From Flavobacterium potami (lineage in GTDB: Bacteria > Bacteroidota > Bacteroidia > Flavobacteriales > Flavobacteriaceae), in assembly GCF_020026915.1 (NCBI RefSeq), contig NZ_JAINUY010000006.1:124001-188000 (forward strand): a DNA stretch of 64,000 nucleotides, written 5' to 3'. This document shows, one piece after another, positions 34,897-44,195 of this stretch. Under the pieces are notes generated by a model that was not told the origin of the DNA, did not search any database, and saw nothing but the letters and a program-made list of their open reading frames with translations. A program made the translations under genes and the position numbers. Position 1 is the stretch's first letter, and the number at the start of each line of letters is the position of its first letter.

Positions 34897-36039
34897 ATGA
34901 AAATCCTTTTTGTTTCAATGCCTTCCATTCATGTAATTCGATGGATAGAAAATTTAAAAGATACTCATTACGAATTGTATTGGTTTGATGTTTTAAATAG
35001 AGGCCGTTTAGAAACTATAGATAGTGTAAAACAGTTTACAGGCTGGCATGAAAGAAAATTATCATACATAAAAGGAGAATATTTTTTAAGAAAAAAAATG
35101 CCTGATTTGTTTCAGATATTTAGTCCCTATCTTGAAATAAATGCAAATGAAGCTTTAGAAAATATTATTTTAGAAATTAAGCCCGATATTGTTCATAGTT
35201 TTGAAATGCAAAGCTGTTCTTATCCGATTCTAAAGACAATGCTTAAATATCCAAAACTTAAATGGTTGTATTCTTGCTGGGGAAATGATCTTTATTATTA
35301 CATGAATTTTAAAGCACACAATTCTAAAATTAAAAATGTTTTAAAAAGAGTCGATTATCTGCATACAGATTGTAGAAGAGATTTTGATTTAGCTAAGAAA
35401 TTAGGCTTTACCGGCAAATATTTGGGTGTTGTTCCCGGAGGAACAGGGTATAAGTTAAACGAATTGAATGAGTTTAAAATGCCTGTTTCTAAGAGAAAAA
35501 TCATTTTAGTTAAAGGTTATGAGCATCATTTAGGACGAGGCTTAAATATTGTAAAAGCGCTCCATTTAGTACAAAAAGAAATTGAATCTTATCAGGTAAT
35601 TGTTTTTGGATCACACCCTCAAATAATTGATTACATAAAAAAGAATGATTTAAATTTTGGTTTTTTTGAAAGACATGAGCTTTCACACGATAGTTTAACT
35701 AAGCTAATGGGAGAAGCTTTATTGTATATCGGAAACAGCATTTCAGACGGAATGCCAAATACGCTTTTAGAAGCGATTGTAATGGGAGCATTTCCTATTC
35801 AGTCCAATCCTGGCGTTGCGACCGAAGAACTAATTACAGATGGCGAAAACGGATTTTTAATTTCTGATCCCGAATCGGTTTTAGAAATAAAAGAAATTGT
35901 TTTAAAAGCTCTTTCAAATCTAAAACTTGTTGAGACAGCAACGGTTAAAAATGAAAAAATAGCATTAGAAAAACTAGATTATTCAGATAATCAGTTAAAA
36001 GTGATTGAAATGTATAAAACTGTTTTAAAATGCGAGTAG
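34897..36039 (+). CDS. Family 4 glycosyltransferase
   Basis: GT-B enzyme of 380 residues. KPDIVHSFEMQSCSYPIL (95-112) and WLYSCWGNDLYYY are N-domain segments of the WbaZ/WcaL-like branch. The catalytic region reads ISDGMPNTLLEAIVMGAFP, with D284 where most GT4 enzymes have the first Glu, and E292. VPGGTGYKLNEL replaces the usual NGVD loop. It follows the methyltransferase directly and overlaps the next gene by 10 bp. The Asp substitution is tolerated in several GT4 groups. Confidence 0.8.
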   Translation: MKILFVSMPSIHVIRWIENLKDTHYELYWFDVLNRGRLETIDSVKQFTGWHERKLSYIKGEYFLRKKMPDLFQIFSPYLEINANEALENIILEIKPDIVHSFEMQSCSYPILKTMLKYPKLKWLYSCWGNDLYYYMNFKAHNSKIKNVLKRVDYLHTDCRRDFDLAKKLGFTGKYLGVVPGGTGYKLNELNEFKMPVSKRKIILVKGYEHHLGRGLNIVKALHLVQKEIESYQVIVFGSHPQIIDYIKKNDLNFGFFERHELSHDSLTKLMGEALLYIGNSISDGMPNTLLEAIVMGAFPIQSNPGVATEELITDGENGFLISDPESVLEIKEIVLKALSNLKLVETATVKNEKIALEKLDYSDNQLKVIEMYKTVLKCE

Positions 36040-37052
36040 GTTTTAATCCAAATAAAGATCAGCAAAACAGTAGCTCTGAATATTTTCATCAGATTATAAT
36101 TCCTGTTTATATTCCAGATCTGGAAGGATATTTTAAAGATAGTCTCGTTATTCTTAGATTCTGTCTGGATTCAATATTGCTAACAGTTCATAAAAAAACC
36201 TTCATCACTATAGTAAATAACGGAAGTTGTGCAGAAGTGAAGCATTATTTACAAGAATTATACGTAAAAGGAAAAATTCATGAAATTTTAGAAACAACAA
36301 ATATTGGAAAACTAAACGCCATTTTAAAAGGTATTGTAGGTCATAATTTTCCAATAATTACCATTACAGATTCCGATGTTTTATTTTTAAATGGATGGCA
36401 AAAAGCTGCATATACTGTTTTTGACAATTTTCCTAAAGCTGGAGTTGTTTGTCCGACGCCTTCTTCACGTTCTTTACGAACTTTTACGGCTAATATTTAT
36501 TGGGATAAATTTTTCTCAAAAGATCTTTTCTTTTCGGAAGTCAAAAATCCTGCAGCGTTAAAAAACTTTGCTCTTAGTGTTGGAAATCCTGATTTTTACA
36601 ACAAAGCACATTTAGAAAAATATTTCACAGTTTCAAATAAAAATGAAAAAGCAGTCATCGGAGCCGGGCATTTTGTTGGAACTTACAGAGGAATCATATT
36701 TGAAGATTTAACAATTAAATACTCAGATTATAAATTAGGAGGAGACAGCGAGAACAAAATTTTAGATATTCCTGTTGTGAAAAAAGGTTTTTGGCGCTTA
36801 TCGACGGCAGATAATTTTGCCTATCATATGGGAAATGTTGTCGAAAACTGGATGTACGATGAGGTTTCTAAACTAGAGCAAAATCAAACAGAAAGTGATT
36901 ATCATTTGCCTTCTTTTAAAGTGGGCTCAAATTGGTCTTATTTTGTTAAAAGTAAAGTCTTTGGGAAATTTATTTTGAATAAAAAAATAATGAAATACTT
37001 TATACTTTGGAAGGGACTCTCCAAAGATCAAACTAAAAATTATCTTAAATGA
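36030..37052 (+). CDS. GT-A glycosyltransferase (GT2-like)
   Basis: Protein of 340 residues. IIIPVYIPDLEGYFKDSLV is a longer than usual N-terminal motif; TIVNNGS (60-66), NIGKLNAILKG (91-101) and TDSDV (113-117) follow. GAGHFVGTYRGIIF suggests the acceptor region. The ATG at 36030 overlaps the GT4 gene by 10 bp; no later Met precedes the first motif. Overall it is a GT2-like enzyme with a divergent first strand. A 27-bp spacer separates it from the next GT. Confidence 0.72.
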   Translation: MRVGFNPNKDQQNSSSEYFHQIIIPVYIPDLEGYFKDSLVILRFCLDSILLTVHKKTFITIVNNGSCAEVKHYLQELYVKGKIHEILETTNIGKLNAILKGIVGHNFPIITITDSDVLFLNGWQKAAYTVFDNFPKAGVVCPTPSSRSLRTFTANIYWDKFFSKDLFFSEVKNPAALKNFALSVGNPDFYNKAHLEKYFTVSNKNEKAVIGAGHFVGTYRGIIFEDLTIKYSDYKLGGDSENKILDIPVVKKGFWRLSTADNFAYHMGNVVENWMYDEVSKLEQNQTESDYHLPSFKVGSNWSYFVKSKVFGKFILNKKIMKYFILWKGLSKDQTKNYLK

Positions 37053-37079
37053 TTCATAAAGCAAAAAAAATATAGGAAA

Positions 37080-38156
37080 ATGATAGGTATAATTTTTCCT
37101 TATCGCAATAGAGAAGTTGAGAGGGTCAAGCGCTCACTAGATTCATTGAGTTTACAAGAAAACCATAATTTTAAAGTTATTTTTGTCGATTATGGTTCTG
37201 ATCTGGCTTCGTCTTCTGCGATAAAAGAATTGATTTTTCAATATAAATTTGCAAGTTACATTTATAGCTTTTCTGAATTTCAACCTTGGTCTAGAGCAAA
37301 AGCACTAAATATTGGATTGAAAAATACAACTGCCGATTATGTTTTTACCGCAGATGTTGATATGATTTTTAGTCCCAATTTTATTTCGAAACTTTATGAA
37401 CTGAGAAATCCTCTAAAAGCCTATTATTTTAAAGTTGGTTTTTTAAGTGAAAAAGAATCAAAAGCGGATAAAAAATTTGAAGATTATTCAATTGATTTTA
37501 ATACCGGAGTTGGTGCGCAGGGATTGTCGTTGTTTTACCTTAAAAATGTTGAAGAAATTGGAGGATATGATGAGTTTTTACATTTTTGGGGAGCAGAAGA
37601 TATAGACATTCACGAAAGATTAATACGAACTGGAACTGAAAGCATTTTTTATAATGAGGAAACACTTCTTTTGCATCAATGGCACCAGAGTTATCGAAAA
37701 AGTGAGACAGCTGTTTTAATTGAAGGTCTTCAGTTAAAAGGTGTTGTTCAATTAAATCATCAACATTTAAAAAGTAATCAGAAAAATAAAGTGACAAAGG
37801 TTAATAATGAAAAATGGGGAAATCTAATTTCTGAAGCAGATTTTAACGAATTAGAAACGGCCGATTGTCAAATAACTCTAAATAATAAATTAGAAGTAAT
37901 AGACCATTTTTTATTTGTTGAATTGCCGCAATACAAGGATAAAATAGTTTCGGTTCAATTTACAAAAGATGATTTTCAAGATTCATTAAAGTATAAAGTA
38001 AAGAAGCTTTTAGGAAAAACAGTTCCCCAATATTATTCGTTGAAAGAAATAAACGACAGGCTTTTGCTTCACATTATTTCGTTTTACCATACATATCCTT
38101 ATTCTTTTAAAATCGATAAAAATCTGAAAAGTATCCGTTTTAAAATAAAAAAATAA
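37080..38156 (+). CDS. Chondroitin-polymerase-like GT-A glycosyltransferase
   Basis: Protein of 358 residues. IIFPYRNREVERVKRSLDSL (4-23) begins the fold, SRAKALNIGLKNT (71-83) lines the donor site and ADVDM (91-95) is the DxD motif. GAEDIDIHERLIR (171-183) and HQWHQSY (199-205) match the GxxEDxDLxxRL region of GT7-type galactosyl- and GalNAc-transferases and of KfoC/PmCS. Such enzymes use UDP-Gal, UDP-GalNAc or UDP-GlcA. The C-terminal 150 residues are an extra domain without a recognised motif. Confidence 0.75.
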   Translation: MIGIIFPYRNREVERVKRSLDSLSLQENHNFKVIFVDYGSDLASSSAIKELIFQYKFASYIYSFSEFQPWSRAKALNIGLKNTTADYVFTADVDMIFSPNFISKLYELRNPLKAYYFKVGFLSEKESKADKKFEDYSIDFNTGVGAQGLSLFYLKNVEEIGGYDEFLHFWGAEDIDIHERLIRTGTESIFYNEETLLLHQWHQSYRKSETAVLIEGLQLKGVVQLNHQHLKSNQKNKVTKVNNEKWGNLISEADFNELETADCQITLNNKLEVIDHFLFVELPQYKDKIVSVQFTKDDFQDSLKYKVKKLLGKTVPQYYSLKEINDRLLLHIISFYHTYPYSFKIDKNLKSIRFKIKK

Positions 38157-38198
38157 GAAAGATTTAATTTCATTATTTTTACTCAAATCTAAATAAAA

Positions 38199-39293
38199 AT
38201 GCCTCAAGTAATTCTGATTTCTCAAGTACCATTGCCTTATTCTACTATTGGAAGTTGGACAACTTTGTATCATAATTATTTGACCAATAAGCATCAGGTT
38301 GATTATATAATTTGTGAAAAACCAGAAAATTTCTATTCTGAAATTGAATACGGAATTGTTAGCAATACATATCTTTTTAAACTTCAAAAAAAACTTCAAA
38401 AAAAGAAATACCTGGGATATTTTCAAGAACTCGAAAAAATTCTCGAAAAGGAAGAAAAATTCATCATTCAAATCATTGATAATTTCGGAATTGTAAAACC
38501 ACTTATTGATTTTTTAGAAAAAATCGGGAAGAGGAATAAGTGTTATCTTCAGTTTTTTTATCACGGTTTTGCACCATTTCATGAAAACTTTCATGGAAGA
38601 TGGTTTTATAAAGCAATTGATGAAATGGTTTTATTAACTTATGATTCTTATAAAGTCCATAAAGAATATTATACTATTCTAGCCACAAGATTTTCTGTTT
38701 TGCACAACGGAATTGACACTTCTAAATTTCATAAAGTAACTTCCGATAAAAAAGAAGAGTTAAAGAAAGAATTAGGTATTACAAATAAAAAAATCTTTGT
38801 TTGGTGTTCACAAGATCGCCCGAAAAAAGGATTGGATTTTATTTTAAATGTTTGGAAAAGAATAAACAAGCAAAATCAGGATGCTGTTCTTTTAGTAATT
38901 GGCGCAAATCGTGAAACGGCAATCGACGGGGTTTCTTTTTTAGGAAGAATACCCAATACAGATTTACCAAAATATTATCAGATTGCAGATTGTTATTTGT
39001 TTCCTACGTTGTGGCATGAAGGATTCGGATTGAGTTTGATTGAAGCACTACATTGTGGTTGTTATTGCATTGCGTCTGCAAACGGAGGTGTTCCTGAAGT
39101 TTTACAATATGGAAAACTCGGAAAATTGATTGAAAATCCAAATTTTATTGAAGAATGGATTTTGGAAATTGAATCATTTTTGAATGAAAAGGAAACGTAC
39201 AATAATATAATTCCAGAACATTTGTACTCGATGCAAAATTGGAATGATGGAATGAATTTAATTATTGAAAACGCAAAAAAGAATTTCAGTTAA
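38199..39293 (+). CDS. Family 4 glycosyltransferase
   Basis: GT-B enzyme of 364 residues. HNGIDTSKFH (169-178) is the interdomain loop, CSQDRPKKGLDFIL (203-216) holds the Arg/Lys pair that binds phosphates, and E274-x7-E282 lies in WHEGFGLSLIEALHCG. The N-domain contains an unusually Lys-rich stretch (LQKKLQKKK, 62-70). It abuts neuA with no gap, which makes it one candidate for handling the nonulosonate-containing acceptor, although CMP-sialate transferases normally belong to other GT families. Confidence 0.83.
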   Translation: MPQVILISQVPLPYSTIGSWTTLYHNYLTNKHQVDYIICEKPENFYSEIEYGIVSNTYLFKLQKKLQKKKYLGYFQELEKILEKEEKFIIQIIDNFGIVKPLIDFLEKIGKRNKCYLQFFYHGFAPFHENFHGRWFYKAIDEMVLLTYDSYKVHKEYYTILATRFSVLHNGIDTSKFHKVTSDKKEELKKELGITNKKIFVWCSQDRPKKGLDFILNVWKRINKQNQDAVLLVIGANRETAIDGVSFLGRIPNTDLPKYYQIADCYLFPTLWHEGFGLSLIEALHCGCYCIASANGGVPEVLQYGKLGKLIENPNFIEEWILEIESFLNEKETYNNIIPEHLYSMQNWNDGMNLIIENAKKNFS

Positions 39294-39956
39294 ATGAAAA
39301 CTATTGCCATAATTCCAGCACGCGGAGGTTCTAAAAGACTGCCAGAAAAAAACACCAAATTATTGGGGAATATTCCTCTTTTGGCGCATTCTATTTTATA
39401 TGCAAAACAAAACAGTGACCTAATAGATGAAATTTACGTTTCAACCAACGATGAGGAAATAAAAAAGGTAGCATTGCAATATGGTGCCAAAGTTATAGAT
39501 CGCCCAGAGATTTTATCAGGAGATTTGGAACCAACTATTTCGGCATTGAAACACGTTTTAGAATCCATTGAAGGTGATATCGAAAATGTGATTTTATTGC
39601 AGCCAACCAATCCATTACGTCCAGAAAATTTACTAAAAGAAGCATTTGATTTTTATTTAAAAGGAAATCATGATAGCTTATTTACAGTTTCTAGAAATCA
39701 TCAGAAATTCGGTAAAATAAGAGAGGGTAAGTTTATTCCTTATAATTACGAAATCGGGCAGAGAAGTCAGGATTTAGAGCCTCTTTTTTATGAAAACGGT
39801 TTACTTTACATAACAAAATCAGAAAAAATTTTAAACGATATAATTATATCAAAAGATGCTTTTCCATTTGAGATAAATCATACTTTTGCCGGCGTAGATA
39901 TTGATACGCAGGAAGATTTTGACTACGCTCAATATTTATACAAAAACATTAAATAG
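39294..39956 (+). CDS. neuA: CMP-N-acetylneuraminate cytidylyltransferase (NeuA-like)
   Basis: Protein of 220 residues. IPARGGSKRLPEKN (7-20) is the CTP-binding P-loop-like motif, QPTNPLRP (103-110) contacts the sugar, and GVDIDTQEDF (200-209) carries the Mg-binding DxD of CMP-sialate synthetases. It would activate a nonulosonic acid as the CMP-sugar. NeuB follows after no gap and NeuC lies 1.7 kb downstream, completing the pathway. The activated acid could be Neu5Ac or a di-amino relative. Confidence 0.92.
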   Translation: MKTIAIIPARGGSKRLPEKNTKLLGNIPLLAHSILYAKQNSDLIDEIYVSTNDEEIKKVALQYGAKVIDRPEILSGDLEPTISALKHVLESIEGDIENVILLQPTNPLRPENLLKEAFDFYLKGNHDSLFTVSRNHQKFGKIREGKFIPYNYEIGQRSQDLEPLFYENGLLYITKSEKILNDIIISKDAFPFEINHTFAGVDIDTQEDFDYAQYLYKNIK

Positions 39957-40997
39957 ATGAATCCATACATTGAAATAGCAGGCCGTAAAATTGGTCCGGA
40001 TTATCCACCTTTAGTAATTGCCGAAATCGGAATCAATCATGAAGGATCACTTCAAGTTGCCAAAGAAATGGTAGATGCCGCTCAGAGAGCAGGTGTTGAG
40101 GTGGTAAAACATCAAACGCATATCGTTGAAGACGAAATGACCGGAGCTGCAAAAAAAGTAATTCCCGGAAATGCTGATGTTTCTATTTATGAGATTATGG
40201 AACGTTGTTCGTTAAATGAAGCAGAAGAACTCGAACTTAAAAATTATGTGGAAAGTAAAGGCATGATTTTTATTTCGACACCATTTTCTCGTGCTGCAGC
40301 CGAAAGATTAAAGAAATTTGATGTTCCTGCTTATAAGATTGGATCTGGAGAATGTAATAATTATCCGCTTTTGGAGCATATTGCCTCTTTTGGAAAACCT
40401 GTAATTCTAAGTACAGGAATGAATACTATTGAAAGTATAGAAAAAGCAGTTGCTGTTTTCGATAAATATAATGTTCCAGTTGCCTTATTGCACACAACAA
40501 ATTTATATCCAACTCCAATTCATTTGGTTCGATTTGGTGCAATGGTCGAATTGAATCAGGCTTTTCCAAACAAAGTTTTTGGCTTAAGCGATCACACTTT
40601 AAATAATAATGCTTGTTTAGGAGCCGTAGCGCTTGGAGCCAGCATCTTAGAACGACATTTTACAGATCATATGCAGCGCACAGGTCCGGACATTGTCTGT
40701 AGTATGGATGAAAATGCTTGTAGAGAATTAATTATTGGATCTGCAGAAATCGCTCAAATGCGTGGTGGAACAAAAAAACCGGCAGATGAAGAACAAGTAA
40801 CAATCGATTTTGCTTTTGCAACAGTATGTTCCATCGCTCCAATTAAAAAAGGAGAAATCTTTACCAAAGAAAATATTTGGGTTAAACGCCCAGGAACTGG
40901 TAAAATTCTAGCTGAAAATTTTAATGATGTCTTAGGAAAAACAGCATCAAGAGATATTGAAAACGATGAGCAATTAGATTATAACGATTTAAACTAA
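39957..40997 (+). CDS. neuB: N-acetylneuraminate synthase
   Basis: Protein of 346 residues: TIM barrel to about 285, then a SAF/antifreeze-like domain. AEIGINHEGS (22-31), KIGSGECNNYPL (127-138), SDHT (211-214) and ERHFTD (232-237) are present; H213 and H234 correspond to the Mn ligands. KRPGTGK supplies the SAF-domain Arg that reaches the partner subunit. HQTHIVEDEM (52-61) and GNADVSIYEIMERC (71-84) look very close to the meningococcal enzyme as I recall it, favouring Neu5Ac over pseudaminic acid. It condenses ManNAc with PEP. Its stop overlaps the next start. Confidence 0.93.
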   Translation: MNPYIEIAGRKIGPDYPPLVIAEIGINHEGSLQVAKEMVDAAQRAGVEVVKHQTHIVEDEMTGAAKKVIPGNADVSIYEIMERCSLNEAEELELKNYVESKGMIFISTPFSRAAAERLKKFDVPAYKIGSGECNNYPLLEHIASFGKPVILSTGMNTIESIEKAVAVFDKYNVPVALLHTTNLYPTPIHLVRFGAMVELNQAFPNKVFGLSDHTLNNNACLGAVALGASILERHFTDHMQRTGPDIVCSMDENACRELIIGSAEIAQMRGGTKKPADEEQVTIDFAFATVCSIAPIKKGEIFTKENIWVKRPGTGKILAENFNDVLGKTASRDIENDEQLDYNDLN

Positions 40998-41656
40998 TGG
41001 ATAATTTATACGATTTAGATAAAAAATTTGCATACGAAAACGGATTTTATGCCACAGCAGATCCATCAAGATTCAGCAAATTTATTACTCATTTAGAATT
41101 TTTTAAACAAACTTCGAATGTTCGTGGAGAAATAGTAGAGTTTGGTATTTTCAAAGGAAACTCGTTTTTTAGATGGATTAAATTTCGTGATTTACTTGAG
41201 CAGACGAATAGTCGAAAAGTAATTGGATTTGATATTTTTGGCGACTTTCCAGAGGCAAATTTTGAAGAAGACAAAGAAAAAAGAGATGCATTTGTAAAAG
41301 AAACCAATGGAGGAAAAAGCATATCATTGGAGGAAATAAATGATCTTTTGGAAAAGCAAGGTTTACATAAAAATGTAGATATCATTAAGGGCGATATTTT
41401 AGTAACCTTAGATGAATATTTGGATAAAAATCCACATCTTAAAATTTCGCTTCTGCATATCGATGTTGATTTATACGAGCCAACAAAACATATTCTGGAA
41501 AAACTATATCAAAGAGTTACTACAGGAGGAATAATCATATTGGATGATTATGGAGCTTTTGCTGGAACGAATAAAGCAGTAGACGATTTTTTTCAAAACA
41601 ATGCTGAAATTAAGAAACTTCCTTTTTCTCACGCTATTTCTTATATCGTCAAATGA
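40997..41656 (+). CDS. TylF/MycF-like O-methyltransferase
   Basis: Protein of 219 residues. GEIVEFGIFKG (44-54) binds SAM, GFDIFGDFPE (77-86) is the lid region, DVDLYEPT (156-163) and LDDYGAF (182-188) hold the acidic metal-binding residues of the macrocin O-methyltransferase family. Family members methylate sugar hydroxyls in a Mg-dependent way. It is wedged between neuB and neuC with one-base and four-base overlaps, so the nonulosonic acid or its acceptor is the most likely target. This would give an O-methylated sialic acid, an inference from position only. Confidence 0.8.
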   Translation: MDNLYDLDKKFAYENGFYATADPSRFSKFITHLEFFKQTSNVRGEIVEFGIFKGNSFFRWIKFRDLLEQTNSRKVIGFDIFGDFPEANFEEDKEKRDAFVKETNGGKSISLEEINDLLEKQGLHKNVDIIKGDILVTLDEYLDKNPHLKISLLHIDVDLYEPTKHILEKLYQRVTTGGIIILDDYGAFAGTNKAVDDFFQNNAEIKKLPFSHAISYIVK

Positions 41657-42777
41657 TGAAAAAAATCCTTTTTTTGACTGGCACAAGAGCCGATTTCGGA
41701 AAAATAAAATCATTAATCTCAATTCTTGAAAAACAAAAAGAATTTGAGGTTTTTGTTTTTGTAACCGGCATGCATTTACAGCACGAATATGGTTATACTT
41801 TAATCGAGATCGAACGATCCAATTTTAAAAATATACACACTTTCGTGAATCACACGCACGAAACCACAATGGATCTTACTCTTGCCAAAACTATTGAAGG
41901 ATTTTCAAGTTATTGTAATACCATAAAACCAGATATGATAGTGGTTCACGGTGATCGTGTGGAGACTCTTGCCGGAGCTATTGTAGGTTCTCTCAACAAT
42001 ATTTTGGTAGCACATATTGAAGGTGGTGAAGTCTCAGGAACTGTTGATGAGCTGATCAGACACAGTGTAAGTAAATTGAGTCATATTCATTTTGCATCAA
42101 ATGCTGAAGCTGAAAAGAGATTGATTCAAATGGGAGAAATAAAAGAATCTGTTTTTACAATTGGTTCTCCAGATATTGATATTATGTTTTCAGATCAATT
42201 ACCAGATTTGAATACAGCAAAAGACTATTATAAAATTCCGTTTAACGATTTTTCTATCGTAATGTTTCATCCCGTGACTACCGAAATCAACGACATGAAA
42301 CAATATGCTGAAAATTTTGTTGCGGCTTTGCTAAAAGACAATCATAATTATGTGGTTATTTATCCCAATAATGATTTGGGAAGCAAATTTGTTATGGATG
42401 CCTACGAAAAATTGAAAGGAAATGATCGATTTAAAATTTTTCCTTCCCTTCGATTTGAATACTTTTTAACACTTTTAAAGAACAGTCAATTCATCATAGG
42501 AAATAGCAGCGCCGGAGTTCGAGAAGCACCTTACTACGGAATTCCAATTATAAATATTGGTACAAGACAGAAAAATAGAGCAGTTCACGCAGATATTATT
42601 AATGTTGATTATTCTGAAAAAGAAATTACAGAAGCGCTTTCTATTATTGATTCTCATAAAGTACGAAAAACAGACAATGATTTTGGACAAGGAAATAGTG
42701 CCGAATTATTTCTTAATTGCCTGCAGAAATCGGATATTTGGCAGCTCAATCATCAAAAACAATTCAGAGACAGTTAA
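41653..42777 (+). CDS. neuC: UDP-N-acetylglucosamine 2-epimerase (hydrolysing)
   Basis: GT-B-fold epimerase of 374 residues. TGTRADFGK (9-17), VHGDRVETLAGAIVG (98-112), HIEGGEVSGTVDE (121-133) and GNSSAGVREAP (283-293) are all present. It hydrolyses and epimerises UDP-GlcNAc to ManNAc and UDP, giving the NeuB substrate. LegG-type enzymes acting on UDP-diacetylbacillosamine share these motifs, so the exact sugar depends on specificity tests. Start ATG 41653 overlaps the methyltransferase stop; a second ATG follows at once. Confidence 0.9.
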   Translation: MMKKILFLTGTRADFGKIKSLISILEKQKEFEVFVFVTGMHLQHEYGYTLIEIERSNFKNIHTFVNHTHETTMDLTLAKTIEGFSSYCNTIKPDMIVVHGDRVETLAGAIVGSLNNILVAHIEGGEVSGTVDELIRHSVSKLSHIHFASNAEAEKRLIQMGEIKESVFTIGSPDIDIMFSDQLPDLNTAKDYYKIPFNDFSIVMFHPVTTEINDMKQYAENFVAALLKDNHNYVVIYPNNDLGSKFVMDAYEKLKGNDRFKIFPSLRFEYFLTLLKNSQFIIGNSSAGVREAPYYGIPIINIGTRQKNRAVHADIINVDYSEKEITEALSIIDSHKVRKTDNDFGQGNSAELFLNCLQKSDIWQLNHQKQFRDS

Positions 42778-44168
42778 TGCCTAAAAAGATTTTTATTTTA
42801 CTGCCAGATGGCGTTGGACTTCGAAATTTTGCTTTTTCTAATTTCTATAAAATAGGACTAGAAAAGAAATTCGATATAACCTACTGGAACAATACGCCTT
42901 TTGATTTAACAAGTTTAGGTTTTAATGAAATCAAAATCAAAAATGCTAAATCGGACCCATTTACGGACAGCTATAAAAATGCACGTAAACACATCGAGCT
43001 CAATCTGAATAAAAAAGCAGATAACGACGCTGTTTATGATGCTTACCGCTTTCCTTTGTCATATAAAAATGTAAAAGCAGCAATAAAAAGCTACTTTGCG
43101 AGATTTCTAATTGAATTTTATAATTCGGAAAAAGGATTAAAAAAAATTAGAGAAAAAATGAAAGTCCGTGAGTCCAAAACGGAATTTTATCAGCACTGTT
43201 TAGAAACGCTTCAGAAAGAAAAACCTGATTTTGTATTTTGTACCAATCAGCGTCCTGTTTTAGCAATTCCTTCAATAGAAGCGGCAAAAGCACTAAAAAT
43301 ACCAACAGGAACTTTTATTTTTTCGTGGGATAATTTGCCAAAAGCAACTATGGTGGTCGAAACCGATTATTATTTTGTCTGGAGCGAACACATGAAAGCG
43401 GAGCTTAAGAAATATTATCCGTACATACAGGAAAATCAGATTTTTGTTGTTGGAACACCTCAGTTTGAAAGTCATTTTGATGAGGGTATTATTGTGGATA
43501 AAGAGACATTTTTTAAGAATCATCAACTGGATTTCAATAAAAAGTACATTTGTTATTCAGGCGATGATATTACAACCTGCCCAGATGATCCTCAATATTT
43601 ATCTGATGTTGCTGATGCAGTTAGAAAAATAAACGAAGAAGGGAATTCTCTTGGAATATTGTTCAGACGTTGTCCGGTGGATTTTTCTGCAAGATACGAT
43701 GAGGTTCTAGGAAAAAATAAAGACATAATAGTGCCAGTTAGTCCAATTTGGGAGAAAATAGGTTCGGGATGGAATACTGTTTTACCAACACAAGATGATG
43801 TTAAGTTGCTTGTCAATACCATTTTTCATACAGAAATGGTCATAAATTTAGGATCTTCAATGGTATTTGATTATGCTTGTTTGAAGAAGCCATGTGCTTT
43901 TTTAAATTATGATGTTCCAAATAAATTAGATTCGAATTGGTCGGTTTCTAAAGTTTACAATTTCATTCATTTTCGATCAATGCCGAATCAAAATGCCGTT
44001 ATTTGGCTGAATTCTGCAGACGAAATTGCTGCTAAAATTAAGGATGGATTGGAGAAAAACGAAACTTTAGAAAGTGTTCAAAATTGGTTCGAAATTATCA
44101 ATCAACAACCTCCAAAGGCTGCTTCAGAGAGAATTTGGAAATCAATAGAAACAATTCTTACTATTTAA
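42777..44168 (+). CDS. Putative GT-B glycosyltransferase, unassigned family
   Basis: Protein of 463 residues without membrane helices. KPDFVFCTNQRPVLAI (149-164), FIFSWDNLPKA (180-190), YYFVWSEHMKAEL (198-210) and VVGTPQFE (224-231) give a GT-B N-domain and linker. INLGSSMVFDYACLKKP (356-372) resembles the donor-binding helix of CDP-glycerol and Kdo-type transferases. It belongs to none of the classic sialyltransferase families that I recognise, yet it follows neuC with a TAATG overlap. It is therefore a candidate CMP-nonulosonate transferase. The ATG at 42777 is chosen; an earlier in-frame ATG at 42717 lies inside neuC. Confidence 0.6.
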   Translation: MPKKIFILLPDGVGLRNFAFSNFYKIGLEKKFDITYWNNTPFDLTSLGFNEIKIKNAKSDPFTDSYKNARKHIELNLNKKADNDAVYDAYRFPLSYKNVKAAIKSYFARFLIEFYNSEKGLKKIREKMKVRESKTEFYQHCLETLQKEKPDFVFCTNQRPVLAIPSIEAAKALKIPTGTFIFSWDNLPKATMVVETDYYFVWSEHMKAELKKYYPYIQENQIFVVGTPQFESHFDEGIIVDKETFFKNHQLDFNKKYICYSGDDITTCPDDPQYLSDVADAVRKINEEGNSLGILFRRCPVDFSARYDEVLGKNKDIIVPVSPIWEKIGSGWNTVLPTQDDVKLLVNTIFHTEMVINLGSSMVFDYACLKKPCAFLNYDVPNKLDSNWSVSKVYNFIHFRSMPNQNAVIWLNSADEIAAKIKDGLEKNETLESVQNWFEIINQQPPKAASERIWKSIETILTI

Positions 44169-44195
44169 AAATTTTGATATAAATCAAATAAATTT

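Noticed and set aside
38010..38471. 153-residue open frame on the - strand
   Set aside because: It is antisense to two clear GT genes, is very Phe/Lys-rich as expected from AT-rich coding DNA, and shows no known motif.
42717..42776. Longer start for the GT-B gene after neuC
   Set aside because: It lies within neuC, and the ATG at 42777 is coupled to the neuC stop.
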